From contig JANOPN010000043.1 of the NCBI GenBank assembly GCA_031421855.1, positions 1-64,000 of the forward strand: a stretch of DNA of 64,000 nucleotides, in the 5' to 3' direction. Each line of letters opens with the position of its first letter. The stretch's first letter is position 1. This DNA comes from JAAFHN01 sp031421855 (GTDB lineage: Bacteria; Pseudomonadota; Gammaproteobacteria; Burkholderiales; Burkholderiaceae_C). The notes beneath the pieces were generated by a model. The model made no database searches and was not told the DNA's origin. It saw only the letters and a list, made by a program, of their open reading frames with translations. Below, piece by piece: positions 15,403-24,587 of the stretch. The position numbers and the translations under genes were made by a program.

Positions 15403-16668
15403 TCAGTCAAGCCCGGTAAATAAGTCGTGAGAGACTCCTAAATGCGTAGCATCAGAGTCAATGAATCCGGTGACCAAGTGCGTATTTCTCGATAAATTTG
15501 CCATTTGAAGTGCCTCGAAGTCGGTTTTGGCCATCAAATTGCCAACCCGCACGCCCAGCAAGCGCAGGGGCTTGTCCAGTGGCGCGCGCTTGAGGGCGAG
15601 TCCGGCCGCTCGGCGAATCGCTGCGGCGTCGTCTGTGTAGCCCTCAATGCTGTGGTCTCGGGTCGCGATTTTGAAATCCGGAAATCGCAGCTTCACGCCG
15701 ATGGTTCGGCCCACATAGCCTTTGCGTTGCAAGTCGCGGGCGAGTGACTCGCACAGCTCGGTGAACACCGCACCCAGCTCAGCCTTGTGGCGAACGGCGT
15801 GTAAATCGCGCTCAAACGTGGTTTCGCGGCTGATGGATACGGGCTCGCTGTCCATGACGATTGGGCGATCGTCGCGACCCCAAGCTGCCTCGAAAAGCCA
15901 CGCGCCGTAAGCGTTGCCATAGCGCTCGATCAACTCATGCGGCGGCTTCAAAGCCAATTCGCCGATTGTCTTGATGCCATCTGCGAGTAGTTTGGCTTCG
16001 GTTTTGGGGCCAATGCCATTGATTTTGCGCACCGCCAGCGGCCAGATCAGCGTTTGAATGTCTGACTCAACGACAACCGAGATGCCCTTGGGTTTGTTGA
16101 ACTCACTCGCCATTTTCGCAAGTAGCTTATTGGGTGCAACGCCTATGGAGCAGGTCAGGCCTGTGGCCTCAAAGACGCTCTTTTGGATCAAACCCGCCAG
16201 TGCTTTGCCGCCTTGGCGTTGGCCGCCCGGCACGTCGGTGAAGTCAATATAGACCTCATCGACCCCACGATCTTCCATGAGCGGCGCGATGTCAGTGATC
16301 ACTTTTTTGAACGCGCGTGAGAACTTGCGGTATTCGTCAAAGTCAACCGGCAGCAAAATCGCATCTGGGCACAGTTTGGCGGCCTTCATCATGCCCAGGG
16401 CCGACCCCAGCCCGAACGCGCGCGCGGCATAGGTCGCGGTGGTGATGACGCCGCGACCCACATAGCTCTTGAGCGTGGGGAACTCGCTGGGCAGGGTCTC
16501 GTGCATGGCGCGGTCGCCCTGGGCCAGCGCGATCAACTCGCGTGTGCGCGAGCCCCCGCCAATGACCACTGGCAAACCCTTAAGCTGTGGGTAGCGCAGC
16601 AACTCGACCGACGCATAAAAAGCGTCCATGTCCAAGTGAGCGATGCGGCGAATTTTTGGGACAGTCAC
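15403..16668 (-). CDS. dinB: DNA polymerase IV (Y family) with repeat-encoded C-terminal segment
   Basis: 421 residues, longer than the usual 350-360. Catalytic acids are present: Asp13 in HLDMDAFYASVE, and Asp137-Glu138 in VDEVYIDFTD. Two features explain the length. First, about 28 extra residues lie between the VVIGGG strand and RGVITTATYAAR (roughly residues 40-70). Second, the C-terminal linker contains LVTGFIDSDATHL (from about residue 397), encoded by copy 5 of the dispersed repeat. It is followed by SHDLFTGLD, where SHDLF may be a remnant of the beta-clamp-binding motif that normally ends Pol IV. Translesion synthesis at stalled forks is the family role. Confidence 0.92.
   Translation of the reverse strand: MTVPKIRRIAHLDMDAFYASVELLRYPQLKGLPVVIGGGSRTRELIALAQGDRAMHETLPSEFPTLKSYVGRGVITTATYAARAFGLGSALGMMKAAKLCPDAILLPVDFDEYRKFSRAFKKVITDIAPLMEDRGVDEVYIDFTDVPGGQRQGGKALAGLIQKSVFEATGLTCSIGVAPNKLLAKMASEFNKPKGISVVVESDIQTLIWPLAVRKINGIGPKTEAKLLADGIKTIGELALKPPHELIERYGNAYGAWLFEAAWGRDDRPIVMDSEPVSISRETTFERDLHAVRHKAELGAVFTELCESLARDLQRKGYVGRTIGVKLRFPDFKIATRDHSIEGYTDDAAAIRRAAGLALKRAPLDKPLRLLGVRVGNLMAKTDFEALQMANLSRNTHLVTGFIDSDATHLGVSHDLFTGLD
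15443..15477 (-). repeat. Dispersed repeat, copy 5, inside dinB
   Basis: On the minus strand it reads TTGGTCACCGGATTCATTGA then TCTGATGCTACGC. It lies in frame within dinB, 40 bp before the stop codon, and again carries GATGCT as the other intragenic copies do. Confidence 0.9.
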
Positions 16669-16700
16669 CCGCTTAGGATATCAACTCCGAACAGCAAAAA

Positions 16701-17600
16701 TCAGCGTTTGGCGAGTACCTGAACCACCCAAATACCGACCATGGTGATGCCGATGCCCGCAATCGCCTGCGCGCTCAAGCCTTCGCCCAGTGCCAGCCAC
16801 GCCCCAATAGCGGTCACTGCAGGTACGGCAGCACCAGCCCCGGCGGCAGCTTGCGCGCCGAGTCGCTGAACCACGATCAAAAACAGGACATTGCCCAAAA
16901 TACCGCCAATCACGCCCTGAACCAAGGCTTGGAAAGCGATGGTGGCAAGCGGCGCTGTGGCCATTGCGCTGCCCGGCAGCCACCACCAAAGCAGCAGCGC
17001 AACCGGCATGTTCCAAAAACTCACCAAAGCCGACACATGGATTGGCGACAAGGTCACGCCGCGCATTGCGGTGGTGTAAACCGACCAGTTCAACGCCGCC
17101 AGCAAAAACATCGTGTCGCCAATCCAAGCCGATTGGCCAGCCGCAGCCCATTTGCCGCCTGTTGCGACCATGGCCACGCCGGTGAACAGCATGCCCAATC
17201 CCAAAGCACCACGCCAGTTCACTCGCTCGCCAAACACCAGCCAAGCCAGAGCCGCCACAAAGAGCGGAATCGTTCCGGGAATCAAGGCGCCCATGTGTGC
17301 CGCTGGTGCAAACCGCGCGCCGTTGACTGCCAAAAAACCGTAGAACAAGCCGCCAAACGCCAGTAAAACCAGCAAACGGCGGGTAGGCACCTGTCGCGGC
17401 CAAAACCCAAGCTTGCACAACACCGGGATCAACAGCAAGGCGGGTGTCGTGTAGCGAAGCGCCAGCAAATCCATGGCTGCCAAGTGAGCACTCGCATCAG
17501 TGCTGCCGCCAGAAGCCGCTCGGGTCGCCACCTGCCAGCTTGCGCCCACCATCACGGCAAGTGCGGCCGCAGTCCAGCCGATCAGTGTTGATTGATTCAT
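16701..17600 (-). CDS. DMT-superfamily (EamA) transporter
   Basis: 299 residues from the ATG at 17600. Ten hydrophobic helices in two five-helix EamA halves; the first begins LIGWTAAALAVMVGASWQVA and a GALIPGTIPLFVAALAWLVFGE segment follows. It is probably an inner-membrane exporter of a small metabolite; the substrate is unknown. The start codon is only 23 bp from the divergent start of a TetR-family regulator, the usual layout of a repressor and its target. The open frame extends to 17777 but antisense to the regulator gene, so I do not use it. Confidence 0.85.
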   Translation of the reverse strand: MNQSTLIGWTAAALAVMVGASWQVATRAASGGSTDASAHLAAMDLLALRYTTPALLLIPVLCKLGFWPRQVPTRRLLVLLAFGGLFYGFLAVNGARFAPAAHMGALIPGTIPLFVAALAWLVFGERVNWRGALGLGMLFTGVAMVATGGKWAAAGQSAWIGDTMFLLAALNWSVYTTAMRGVTLSPIHVSALVSFWNMPVALLLWWWLPGSAMATAPLATIAFQALVQGVIGGILGNVLFLIVVQRLGAQAAAGAGAAVPAVTAIGAWLALGEGLSAQAIAGIGITMVGIWVVQVLAKR

Positions 17601-17623
17601 TGGACTTGCAGTATAGTTAATAA
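17601..17623. promoter_or_regulatory. 23-bp divergent promoter/operator region
   Basis: The whole gap between the EamA and TetR start codons. It contains TATAGT on the plus strand and TATACT on the minus strand, overlapping each other and within about 12 bp of each ATG. There is no room for ribosome binding sites, so both messages are probably nearly leaderless or start upstream in the other gene. The TetR protein would be expected to bind here. Confidence 0.4.
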
Positions 17624-18259
17624 ATGCCGACCTACGACAGCAGTCAACGAAAACAAGCCGCGGAACTAACCCATGCGCGCGTGGCGCAGGCGGCGTGGGA
17701 GTTGTTGAGTCAAATGAAGTCGCCGGGTGATTTTTCGATGTCAGCGGTAGCCGAGTCTGCGGGGGTGAGCCGCGCAACAGTCTTTGCTTGCGTGGTCAAC
17801 AAGGCTGGCGCGATTGCGGCGGCGTTTGAGTATTTCTCCACCGTGAACGACATGGCTGACTTAAGTGCTGAGGTGAACCTGCCGCGCACCGCGACCGCTA
17901 CCCGGGTGTATTGCGACACCTTTGTCGATTTTTATGCCGAACACCGCGCGGTGTTGAGCCGCGTTCGAGCCTACGCCGCCTTGGACGATGTCATCGGCGA
18001 AGTGGTGCATTCCAGAGAGAAACGCCGCCGGTTGGGTGTTGGGCATTTGCTGGCCCGACATGCGCGCGACGCCACCATTTCGCTCACACCTGCTAAATCA
18101 AAAGCTGCGATTGATCGGCTGGTTGCCATGTTCGGGTTTGATTTGATCTGCGCCTTGCTCGACAGCGCCGGGTCGCAATCAGCGGCAAAACGCCAGTTTT
18201 TTGGGATGATCCAAACCCAAATTGATGCAACTTTGGCGATCGACGGGGCTTTTCACTGA
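17624..18259 (+). CDS. TetR/AcrR-family transcriptional regulator
   Basis: 211 residues. The N-terminal helix-turn-helix (about 18-60) reads RVAQAAWELL then FSMSAVAESAGVSRATVFAC, the standard TetR pattern with Val-Asn in place of the usual Tyr-Phe. The remainder is an all-helical ligand-binding domain without recognisable specificity. It is divergent from the EamA transporter gene by 23 bp and probably represses it and itself. Its 3' end overlaps the convergent EamA gene at 18253 by 7 bp. Confidence 0.88.
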   Translation: MPTYDSSQRKQAAELTHARVAQAAWELLSQMKSPGDFSMSAVAESAGVSRATVFACVVNKAGAIAAAFEYFSTVNDMADLSAEVNLPRTATATRVYCDTFVDFYAEHRAVLSRVRAYAALDDVIGEVVHSREKRRRLGVGHLLARHARDATISLTPAKSKAAIDRLVAMFGFDLICALLDSAGSQSAAKRQFFGMIQTQIDATLAIDGAFH

Positions 18260-19158
18260 GGCTTCACTCGGCTCGCCAAGAAAATGCCCGGCAAAATCAT
18301 CGCTGCCCCAACCGCGTGAAACCAACCGACGGTCTCGCCCAAAAACACGGTCCCAAAGAGTGCGGCATAAAGCGGCCCCAAGTACAAAACGGCCGCCACA
18401 CGCGACGCGCCCAATTGGCGTTGCATGAATGCATAGGCAAAATAGGCGGCGGCGCCCGGTAGCGTCGCACTTGCGACCACCAGACCCACTGATTTCCAGC
18501 TCAAGTAGCTGGGCACCCCCACAGCCAGCTCCAACGCAGTGGGCACCAGCAACACCAAGCATCCACCGATGGCGCAAGCGGTGAGCCGCGCGATAGGAGA
18601 CAGCTGGGTGGGTAGTTTTTTCATCAACAACGCGTAAGCGGCCCAGGCCACTGCGCAGCAGGCAATCCACAAGTCACCCACATTGAAAGCCAAACTGGCC
18701 AAACCGGCCCAGTTGCCACGCAGCACCACATGCATCACCCCGCACAGGGCCAACGCGATGCCAAAGACCTGCGACTTGCTCAGTTTCTCCCCAAGCCACA
18801 GCCAGCTGAGCAAGGCGATCATCACGGGTGATGTGGCGTAAATCAGCCCGATGTTGATCGCGGTTGTGGTGCGTGCGCCCAGGTAGACCCAAGCGCCGCA
18901 CACCCACATACCCAAGGCTCCCAACAACAAAAACTGCCACCACTCAGCACGCAGTGCGCCGGCCTTGTCGCGCAGTTCGCGCCAAGAGAAGCAGGCCAAT
19001 ATGCAAGCCGCCAAAGACCAGCGGCAAATGGCCAGCATGTGGGGCGCAATTTCGCCGGGTGCCCAGCGCGCCACCAAATAGTTGACAGCCCAAAGCGCTG
19101 GCGTGATGAACAACAATGACTTGGCGACTCGATCAGCCCCCGCGAGGCTTGTCGTCAC
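18253..19158 (-). CDS. DMT-superfamily (EamA) transporter
   Basis: 301 residues with ten predicted helices in two EamA repeats, e.g. LFITPALWAVNYLVARWAPG at the N-terminus and LYLGPLYAALFGTVFLGETV in the second half. Substrate unknown. Its start overlaps the stop of the hydroxy-acid dehydrogenase gene in an ATGA, so the two are one transcription unit; the transporter may therefore handle a hydroxy- or keto-acid related to that enzyme. It is only distantly similar by eye to the other EamA protein at 16701-17600. Confidence 0.87.
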   Translation of the reverse strand: MTTSLAGADRVAKSLLFITPALWAVNYLVARWAPGEIAPHMLAICRWSLAACILACFSWRELRDKAGALRAEWWQFLLLGALGMWVCGAWVYLGARTTTAINIGLIYATSPVMIALLSWLWLGEKLSKSQVFGIALALCGVMHVVLRGNWAGLASLAFNVGDLWIACCAVAWAAYALLMKKLPTQLSPIARLTACAIGGCLVLLVPTALELAVGVPSYLSWKSVGLVVASATLPGAAAYFAYAFMQRQLGASRVAAVLYLGPLYAALFGTVFLGETVGWFHAVGAAMILPGIFLASRVKPQ

Positions 19159-20330
19159 TGCGGTGGCAGCAACGAGCGCGGTGCGGTACCGGGCAGCAAA
19201 ATCGACTCGTCAACATCTGCGACCCGCGTGCGCCCACAAAATGCCATGGTGAGGTCAAACTCTTTGTGAATGATTTCAAGCGCCTTGGTCACGCCTGCTT
19301 CGCCCATTGCGCCCAGCCCGTGCAAAAAAGCGCGGCCGATGTAAGTGCCTTTTGCGCCAAGGGCGACGGCTTTGAGCACGTCTTGGCCGCTGCGGATGCC
19401 GCCGTCCATGTGGACTTCGATCCGGTTGCCGACCGTGGCGGCAATATCGCCTAGCGCGGCAATGGATGACATGGCACCATCAAGCTGTCGGCCGCCGTGG
19501 TTGCTGACGATGATCGCGTCTGCACCGGTGTCGGCAGCGATTTTCGCGTCTTCCACATCCAAAATGCCTTTCAGAATGAGTTTGCCACCCCAGCGCTTTT
19601 TGATCCACTCCACATCGCCCCAGTTGAGTCGGGGGTCAAATTGCGTCGCTGTCCACTCGGACAGGCTGGACATGTTTTCGACGCCTTTGACGTGACCCAC
19701 GATGTTGCGAAAGTCGCGGCGCTGGGTGCCTAGCATGCCCATGCACCAGCGCGGCTTGGTCGCCATGTTGAGCATGTTTTTGACGGTGAGGCGCGGCGGT
19801 GCGCTCAAGCCGTTTTTAAGGTCTTTGTGCCGCTGACCCAAAATTTGTAAATCCAGCGTGAGCACCAAGGCGCTGCAATTGGCGGCGCGCGCGCGCTCAA
19901 TCAACCGCTCAATGAAGTCGCGGTCGCGCATCACGTAGAGTTGAAACCAAAACGGGTGACGGCCAGTGTGTTCGGCAATGTCCTCCAAAGAACAAATGCT
20001 CATGGTGCTGAGCGTGAACGGCACGCCAAATGCTTTGGCGGCCCTCGCGGCCAAAATCTCGCCGTCAGCGTGTTGCATACCGGTGAGCCCAGTCGGCGCA
20101 ATCGCCACCGGCATGGCAACGTCTTGGCCAATCATTTGGGTGCGCGTGTTGCGCCCTTCCATGTTGACGGCAACGCGCTGGCGAAGCAAGATTTTCTGAA
20201 AGTCGCTCTCGTTCGCCCGGTAGGTGCTCTCCGTCCAACTGCCCGAATTGCAGTAGTCGTAAAACATCTTCGGCGTGCGCTTTTGGTGCAAAACGCGTAA
20301 ATCTTCAATGGTGGTGATCACTTGGGGCAT
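19155..20330 (-). CDS. FMN-dependent alpha-hydroxy-acid dehydrogenase (LldD type)
   Basis: 391 residues from the ATG at 20330. FMN-dependent L-2-hydroxy-acid dehydrogenase/oxidase family. The diagnostic active-site block SNHGGRQLDG carries the catalytic base His278. Other family blocks are PVAIAPTGLTGMQHADGE, FWFQLYVMRDR, LKGILDVEDA and HMDGGIRSGQDVLKA. The length and the LKNGLSAPPRL segment fit the L-lactate dehydrogenase (quinone) branch, but mandelate or other hydroxy acids are possible. It is the first gene of a two-gene operon with an EamA transporter. Confidence 0.88.
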   Translation of the reverse strand: MPQVITTIEDLRVLHQKRTPKMFYDYCNSGSWTESTYRANESDFQKILLRQRVAVNMEGRNTRTQMIGQDVAMPVAIAPTGLTGMQHADGEILAARAAKAFGVPFTLSTMSICSLEDIAEHTGRHPFWFQLYVMRDRDFIERLIERARAANCSALVLTLDLQILGQRHKDLKNGLSAPPRLTVKNMLNMATKPRWCMGMLGTQRRDFRNIVGHVKGVENMSSLSEWTATQFDPRLNWGDVEWIKKRWGGKLILKGILDVEDAKIAADTGADAIIVSNHGGRQLDGAMSSIAALGDIAATVGNRIEVHMDGGIRSGQDVLKAVALGAKGTYIGRAFLHGLGAMGEAGVTKALEIIHKEFDLTMAFCGRTRVADVDESILLPGTAPRSLLPPQ

Positions 20331-20410
20331 GTTGGCGCTTTCAAAGTGCCTCGAGTGTGCGCTCGCAGGCCCATGATGTTTGTTGAAATTGCGCTCAGGC
20401 TGCGTGAAAT

Positions 20411-21877
20411 CTACTTTTTGGCTAGCCGCTTGTCGTGTCGCGCGATTTGCGCCTTGACCTGTGCGGGAGCGGTGCCGCCCCACGTGTTTCGGGCGTTGAG
20501 CGATCCCTCTAGGCTGATCGCGGCGAAGACATCTGGCTGGATTTTCGGGTTGAACGCCCGCAACTCGGCCAAGCTCAGCTCGGTCAAGTCAACGCCGCGC
20601 GCCATTGCGGTGTGCACCGCGTGGGCCACAACCTCATGCGCGTCTCTGAACGCCAAGCCTTTTCCCACCAAATAGTCTGCCAAATCGGTCGCGGTGGCGT
20701 AGCCCTTGCTCGCGGCGGTTCGCATCGCGGCCGCATTGACGGTCAAGCCGCCCTTGCGAACCCCTTTTTTGTCAGCCTCGCCGCCAATCATGTCGGCAAA
20801 GATTCGCAAGGTGTCGCTCAAAGTGTCAACCGTGTCAAAAAGCGGCTCTTTATCTTCTTGGTTGTCTTTGTTGTACGCCAGTGGCTGGGCTTTCATCAGC
20901 GTGATCAAGGCCATGAGGTGGCCGACCACCCGCCCAGTCTTGCCGCGTGCAAGCTCGGGCACGTCGGGGTTTTTCTTTTGCGGCATGATTGAGCTGCCGG
21001 TGGTGAACCGATCCGCAACCTTCACAAAAGCGAAGTTTTGGCTCATCCAAATGATCAATTCTTCGCTCAGTCGGCTGATGTGAATCATCACCAACGACGC
21101 GGCGGCCGTGAACTCAATCGCAAAGTCGCGGTCACTGACCGCGTCTAAGCTGTTGTCGCAAAGCGCTTCAAATTCAAGCAGTTCAGCCACCCGCTGGCGA
21201 TTAAGCGGGTAGGTCGTACCGGCCAGCGCGGCGCTACCCAAAGGCAGGCGGTTGACGCGCTTTCGCACATCCAACAGCCGCTCGGCGTCGCGTGCAAACA
21301 TCTCAACATAGGCCAGCAAATGGTGAGCAAAACTCACCGGCTGCGCCACTTGCAAGTGGGTAAACCCCGGCATGATCACGTCCACATGGCGGCTAGCCAC
21401 GCTCACCAAGGCACGCTGCAAGTCGTGCAGCAGCCCACTGAGCAGGTCAATTTCCCCGCGAAGCCACAGCCGCACATCGGTGGCGACTTGGTCGTTGCGG
21501 CTTCTGCCTGTGTGCAGTCGCTTGCCCGCGTCGCCCACCAATTGGGTCAAACGCGCTTCGATGTTGAGGTGAACGTCCTCCAAGTCCAGCTGCCAATTGA
21601 ACTGGCCCGTTTTGATCTCGGTGCTGATTTGCTTCAGCCCCTTTTGGATGCTGTTCAAGTCTTTTTTGCTGATGATGGCCTGCTCAGTCAGCATTTGCGC
21701 ATGCGCCATTGAGCCAGCGACATCGGCTTGCCAAAGTCGTTTGTCAAACGACACGCTCGCGGTGTAGCGCTTGACCAGGTCACTCATGGGTTCATCAAAC
21801 AGGGCAGACCAAGCCTTGGACTTGTTGGCAAGCGGGTTTTGGCTCGGTTTTTTGGTGATCGGTGCAACTTTGGACAT
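20411..21877 (-). CDS. argH: Argininosuccinate lyase
   Basis: 488 residues from the ATG at 21877; an in-frame TTG two codons earlier is less likely. It cleaves argininosuccinate to arginine and fumarate, the last step of arginine synthesis. Signature segments: DLEDVHLNIEARL, HTGRSRNDQVATD, the flexible loop GSSIMPQKKNPDVPE with the catalytic serine, and QPLAYNKDNQEDKE. Full family length. A GATAATATTT sequence lies close upstream of the start and could be the promoter -10. The gene stands alone; repeat copy 6 lies about 155 bp upstream. Confidence 0.96.
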   Translation of the reverse strand: MSKVAPITKKPSQNPLANKSKAWSALFDEPMSDLVKRYTASVSFDKRLWQADVAGSMAHAQMLTEQAIISKKDLNSIQKGLKQISTEIKTGQFNWQLDLEDVHLNIEARLTQLVGDAGKRLHTGRSRNDQVATDVRLWLRGEIDLLSGLLHDLQRALVSVASRHVDVIMPGFTHLQVAQPVSFAHHLLAYVEMFARDAERLLDVRKRVNRLPLGSAALAGTTYPLNRQRVAELLEFEALCDNSLDAVSDRDFAIEFTAAASLVMIHISRLSEELIIWMSQNFAFVKVADRFTTGSSIMPQKKNPDVPELARGKTGRVVGHLMALITLMKAQPLAYNKDNQEDKEPLFDTVDTLSDTLRIFADMIGGEADKKGVRKGGLTVNAAAMRTAASKGYATATDLADYLVGKGLAFRDAHEVVAHAVHTAMARGVDLTELSLAELRAFNPKIQPDVFAAISLEGSLNARNTWGGTAPAQVKAQIARHDKRLAKK

Positions 21878-22030
21878 AGACAAATATTATCCATTGTCTC
21901 GCCAATCGCGGTTGTCTACGCGGCTGTCTACGCAGGCGCTCCCTTGATGCTGAAATACAGTTGCGGCATCGTGATCGAACGGTCCAGCTGCGAAGGAGCC
22001 AAGTTCAAACGAGATTAGATATTGAAGAAA

Positions 22031-22065
22031 ATGATAGCGATATCACCAATGAACTCAGTGACCAA
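22031..22065 (-). repeat. Dispersed repeat, copy 6 (diverged)
   Basis: Inverted copy reading TTGGTCACTGAGTTCATTGG then GATATCGCTATCAT on the minus strand. It lies in the 680-bp stretch 21878-22557 between argH and the terminator of the small lipoprotein gene, in which I see no convincing gene. An open frame at 22280-22513 (plus) has no ribosome binding site and an unlikely composition. Confidence 0.7.
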
Positions 22066-22557
22066 GTGCCAATCTGAGCAAAAAATGGTACCAAAGGCCA
22101 TCAGCGGCACTGCCGGCGCACGATGGCGTGTCGGGGATTCCCACGGCTCAAGGTCGACGGCAGTCGATCTGGACGCTTATTCAATCTGTCCGTCGCTTTT
22201 GCCAAATTGTCCAAAAAGTCCACATCTCAAGACGCAAATTAACTCGTTCAATCGATCGTGAATAGAGTGCAACATCAATATGACGCGCAGACTTGAAAAA
22301 ATCACGCCCGCCAGCGTCGAGAAGAAGTTTGCGCAAGCACATGCAGATGAGAGGCAGCGGAGCCAGCTTCGGATGTATCGCGGTCACTTTGATGGCCGGA
22401 GGCAGGCGTCCAATCAGGCCAAATCGGCACTTGGCCCAATGATGACGCTTGCTGTGACTGGCAATACGCAGCTGTTACTTGAATTGGGGCTGTGTTGGCC
22501 GATCGGTGGCTGACGTTGGGTTTTGTCGTGCTGGAGCAGACCCCAAGCTTGGCGCGC

Positions 22558-22595
22558 AAAAAAACCGCCCAAAGCTTGCGCTGGTGGGCGGTTTT
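22558..22595 (-). terminator. Intrinsic terminator of the small lipoprotein gene
   Basis: Arms AAAACCGCCC (22561-22570) and GGGCGGTTTT (22586-22595) around a 15-nt loop, with seven A's at 22558-22564 that become a U-tract on the minus-strand transcript. It lies 37 bp after the lipoprotein gene's stop. Plus-strand transcripts would see a shorter T-run. Confidence 0.85.
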
Positions 22596-22631
22596 GAGGT
22601 CGCCAGCGCTATTGCGTTGGCGCCAAAAGCA

Positions 22632-23216
22632 TCAGCCGCCAGAACCGGTGCGAACGGTTGTGGTGCCAGCGACGATGCCGTTGATGGTGACCTGCCCAGT
22701 GGTATTGATGACGATGGTCGTTGGAATTGGGTTGGAGGTCGTGCCGTTGAGGACCAGTGTGACCGGGGCGGTGATATTGGTTCCGTTCGCAGGCGCACCT
22801 GCGGTAGCGACGTTGACGGAGCAGGCCGCCACGGTAAATGTGGTTCCAATCAGCGATTGCGGGTAGGGTGCGACGACCGAAGTGATGCGGAAGATGCAGG
22901 AGCCAAAGGAGGCCACGGCTGTGTAGCCGCCGCCGCTGGCTTGCGTTACCGTAGCTGTCAGCGCAGCACCAGTGCCGCCGTAGGTCAGCGTTGCTGGCCC
23001 GGTGGTGCCAAGCGCCGGCACTGCGGCTGGCAATGCGAACGGAACGCCAATGAATGCTGGCGCGTTGGCAGCCGTCAATGGAGGTGTTATTGCAGCAGCG
23101 GCAATCAAAACTGGATCCGCATCACTGCCTCCGCAGCCCTGCAAACCCAAGGCCAAAGCGAAGCAAGCGCCGCCGACGATGGCAAGCGGAACACGGATGT
23201 TTGAGCGGATTTTCAT
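22632..23216 (-). CDS. Small Ala/Thr/Val-rich lipoprotein, function unknown
   Basis: 194 residues with a TGGGAA ribosome binding site 8 nt before the ATG. The N-terminus is a lipoprotein signal (PLAIVGGACFALALGLQGC then GGS). The mature part is rich in Ala, Thr, Val and Pro with two cysteines (SCIFRI, AACSVN) that could form a disulfide, and a C-terminal beta-rich stretch (TNITAPVTLVLNGTTSN, GQVTINGIV). I do not recognise a family. A clear terminator follows, so it is a single-gene unit. Confidence 0.7.
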   Translation of the reverse strand: MKIRSNIRVPLAIVGGACFALALGLQGCGGSDADPVLIAAAAITPPLTAANAPAFIGVPFALPAAVPALGTTGPATLTYGGTGAALTATVTQASGGGYTAVASFGSCIFRITSVVAPYPQSLIGTTFTVAACSVNVATAGAPANGTNITAPVTLVLNGTTSNPIPTTIVINTTGQVTINGIVAGTTTVRTGSGG

Positions 23217-23459
23217 GATAATTCCCAGGTGGTGAGTAAGTTAACGATCGTTGCACGATGCGCCCAGTGATGGTTACGCCGAGAGGGTATGCGAAATAGC
23301 TGCGGCGCGTGCAGTTTTTTGTGCCGAAAATCGCACACTTGGCCGCAAAATCTCAATGAATTGTGTGTTCAGGCCCTGATGCGCCATCGAAAAACGAGGC
23401 GCTGCCAAGCTCGAATAGGCCTACAACATCAGGCCGTCCGTTTTTTGGATAATGAATCC

Positions 23460-24587
23460 GTGCGCGATTCTCAAATTTTGTCGACCTACCATGATTCTGC
23501 TCTTGCGGGACTGGAGCCGGGTGCGTCTGCCTCGGGGGCACGGCGTCGGACCAAGGGACAGTTTCATCCGCTGGTCGCACCTGCGCGCTCGGTGCTGGTG
23601 TTCGATGCCTGCCACGCGGGGCTTGTGCTGCGTGCAGTTGGCGGCATGGCGGTTGTTTTGGCTGTTGCGACGCTTTTCAGCAGCACGAAACCCCGGGACT
23701 GGGGGCTTAACTATTTGTTGCTGACGGCCGTAGCGACGCCAGGTTTGCTGGCTTGGCTCATGGTTTGTTGCGCGCTCAAAGGCGTGATTGGTCGCTTGGC
23801 GCTGGGTGGGCAATGGGTGGCTGGTGTTGGGCTGGGCGCGGCGGCTGGGGCGATGGGGTACGGTGTCGTGCAGTGGTCGGGCTTGATTGGCGAGGGGTTT
23901 TTGCTGGCGAGTTCAGCCGCCGGGGCGCTTTTGTCGGCAATATTGGTTGCTGCTTTGATGTGGCGGGCCAAGGCCCAATTGCCAGCAGCGACCAGTGCTC
24001 GGCTGGTGGAGTTACAGGCGCGCATTCGCCCACATTTTTTGTTCAATGCGCTCAACAGCGCCATGGCTCTCGTGCGCGATGATCCGGCGCGCGCAGAGGC
24101 GGTGCTGGAGGATTTGAGTGAGTTGTTTCGCCATGCCTTGGCTGAGTCGTCGTCTGATGTGAGCTTGGCAGACGAGTTGGCCTTGGCTCGCAGCTATTTG
24201 CAGATTGAGGAGACCCGATTCGGGGAGCGCATGCAAGTTGAATGGGTGCTTGACCCGGCTGCTGCGAGCGCACGGGTGCCCCCGCTGATTTTGCAGCCCT
24301 TGGTTGAAAACGCCGTCAAGCACGGGGTTGAGGCCAGTGCGGGTGTGACGCAAATCAAGGTGTCGACCGTCAAACGTGGCTCAACGGTCGTGGTGCGCGT
24401 GACAAACACCCTTGACGACGCCGCGCCCGCTCGCGCGGGTCATGGCATCGCCTTGGCCAATGTGCGCGAGCGATTGGCGCTTTTGCACGATGTGCAGGCA
24501 AGCTTTCAAACGGTGCGCAAGGACGGCGTGTTTCAGGCGCGCATGGAAATACCGGTTGGTTCAACCCCCAGCGGGCGGGCGACATGA
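23460..24587 (+). CDS. LytS-type membrane sensor histidine kinase
   Basis: 375 residues from a GTG at 23460; the frame is open from 23289, but those 57 residues look non-coding and this start gives the QILSTY N-terminus. Four hydrophobic helices lie between about residues 55 and 168. The kinase part is the short His_kinase type: RIRPHFLFNALNS with His192, then PLILQPLVENAVKHGVE and a late GHGIALANVRERL ATP-binding segment. This AlgZ/FimS-like class phosphorylates LytTR regulators. The stop codon overlaps the start of the downstream regulator (ATGA), so they form a pair. The signal is unknown. The start codon is uncertain. Confidence 0.82.
   Translation: MRDSQILSTYHDSALAGLEPGASASGARRRTKGQFHPLVAPARSVLVFDACHAGLVLRAVGGMAVVLAVATLFSSTKPRDWGLNYLLLTAVATPGLLAWLMVCCALKGVIGRLALGGQWVAGVGLGAAAGAMGYGVVQWSGLIGEGFLLASSAAGALLSAILVAALMWRAKAQLPAATSARLVELQARIRPHFLFNALNSAMALVRDDPARAEAVLEDLSELFRHALAESSSDVSLADELALARSYLQIEETRFGERMQVEWVLDPAAASARVPPLILQPLVENAVKHGVEASAGVTQIKVSTVKRGSTVVVRVTNTLDDAAPARAGHGIALANVRERLALLHDVQASFQTVRKDGVFQARMEIPVGSTPSGRAT

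Noticed and set aside
22280..22513. A 77-codon plus-strand frame between argH and the small lipoprotein gene
   Set aside because: No ribosome binding site, unlikely composition and no recognisable family; a shorter version could still be real, but I cannot support it.
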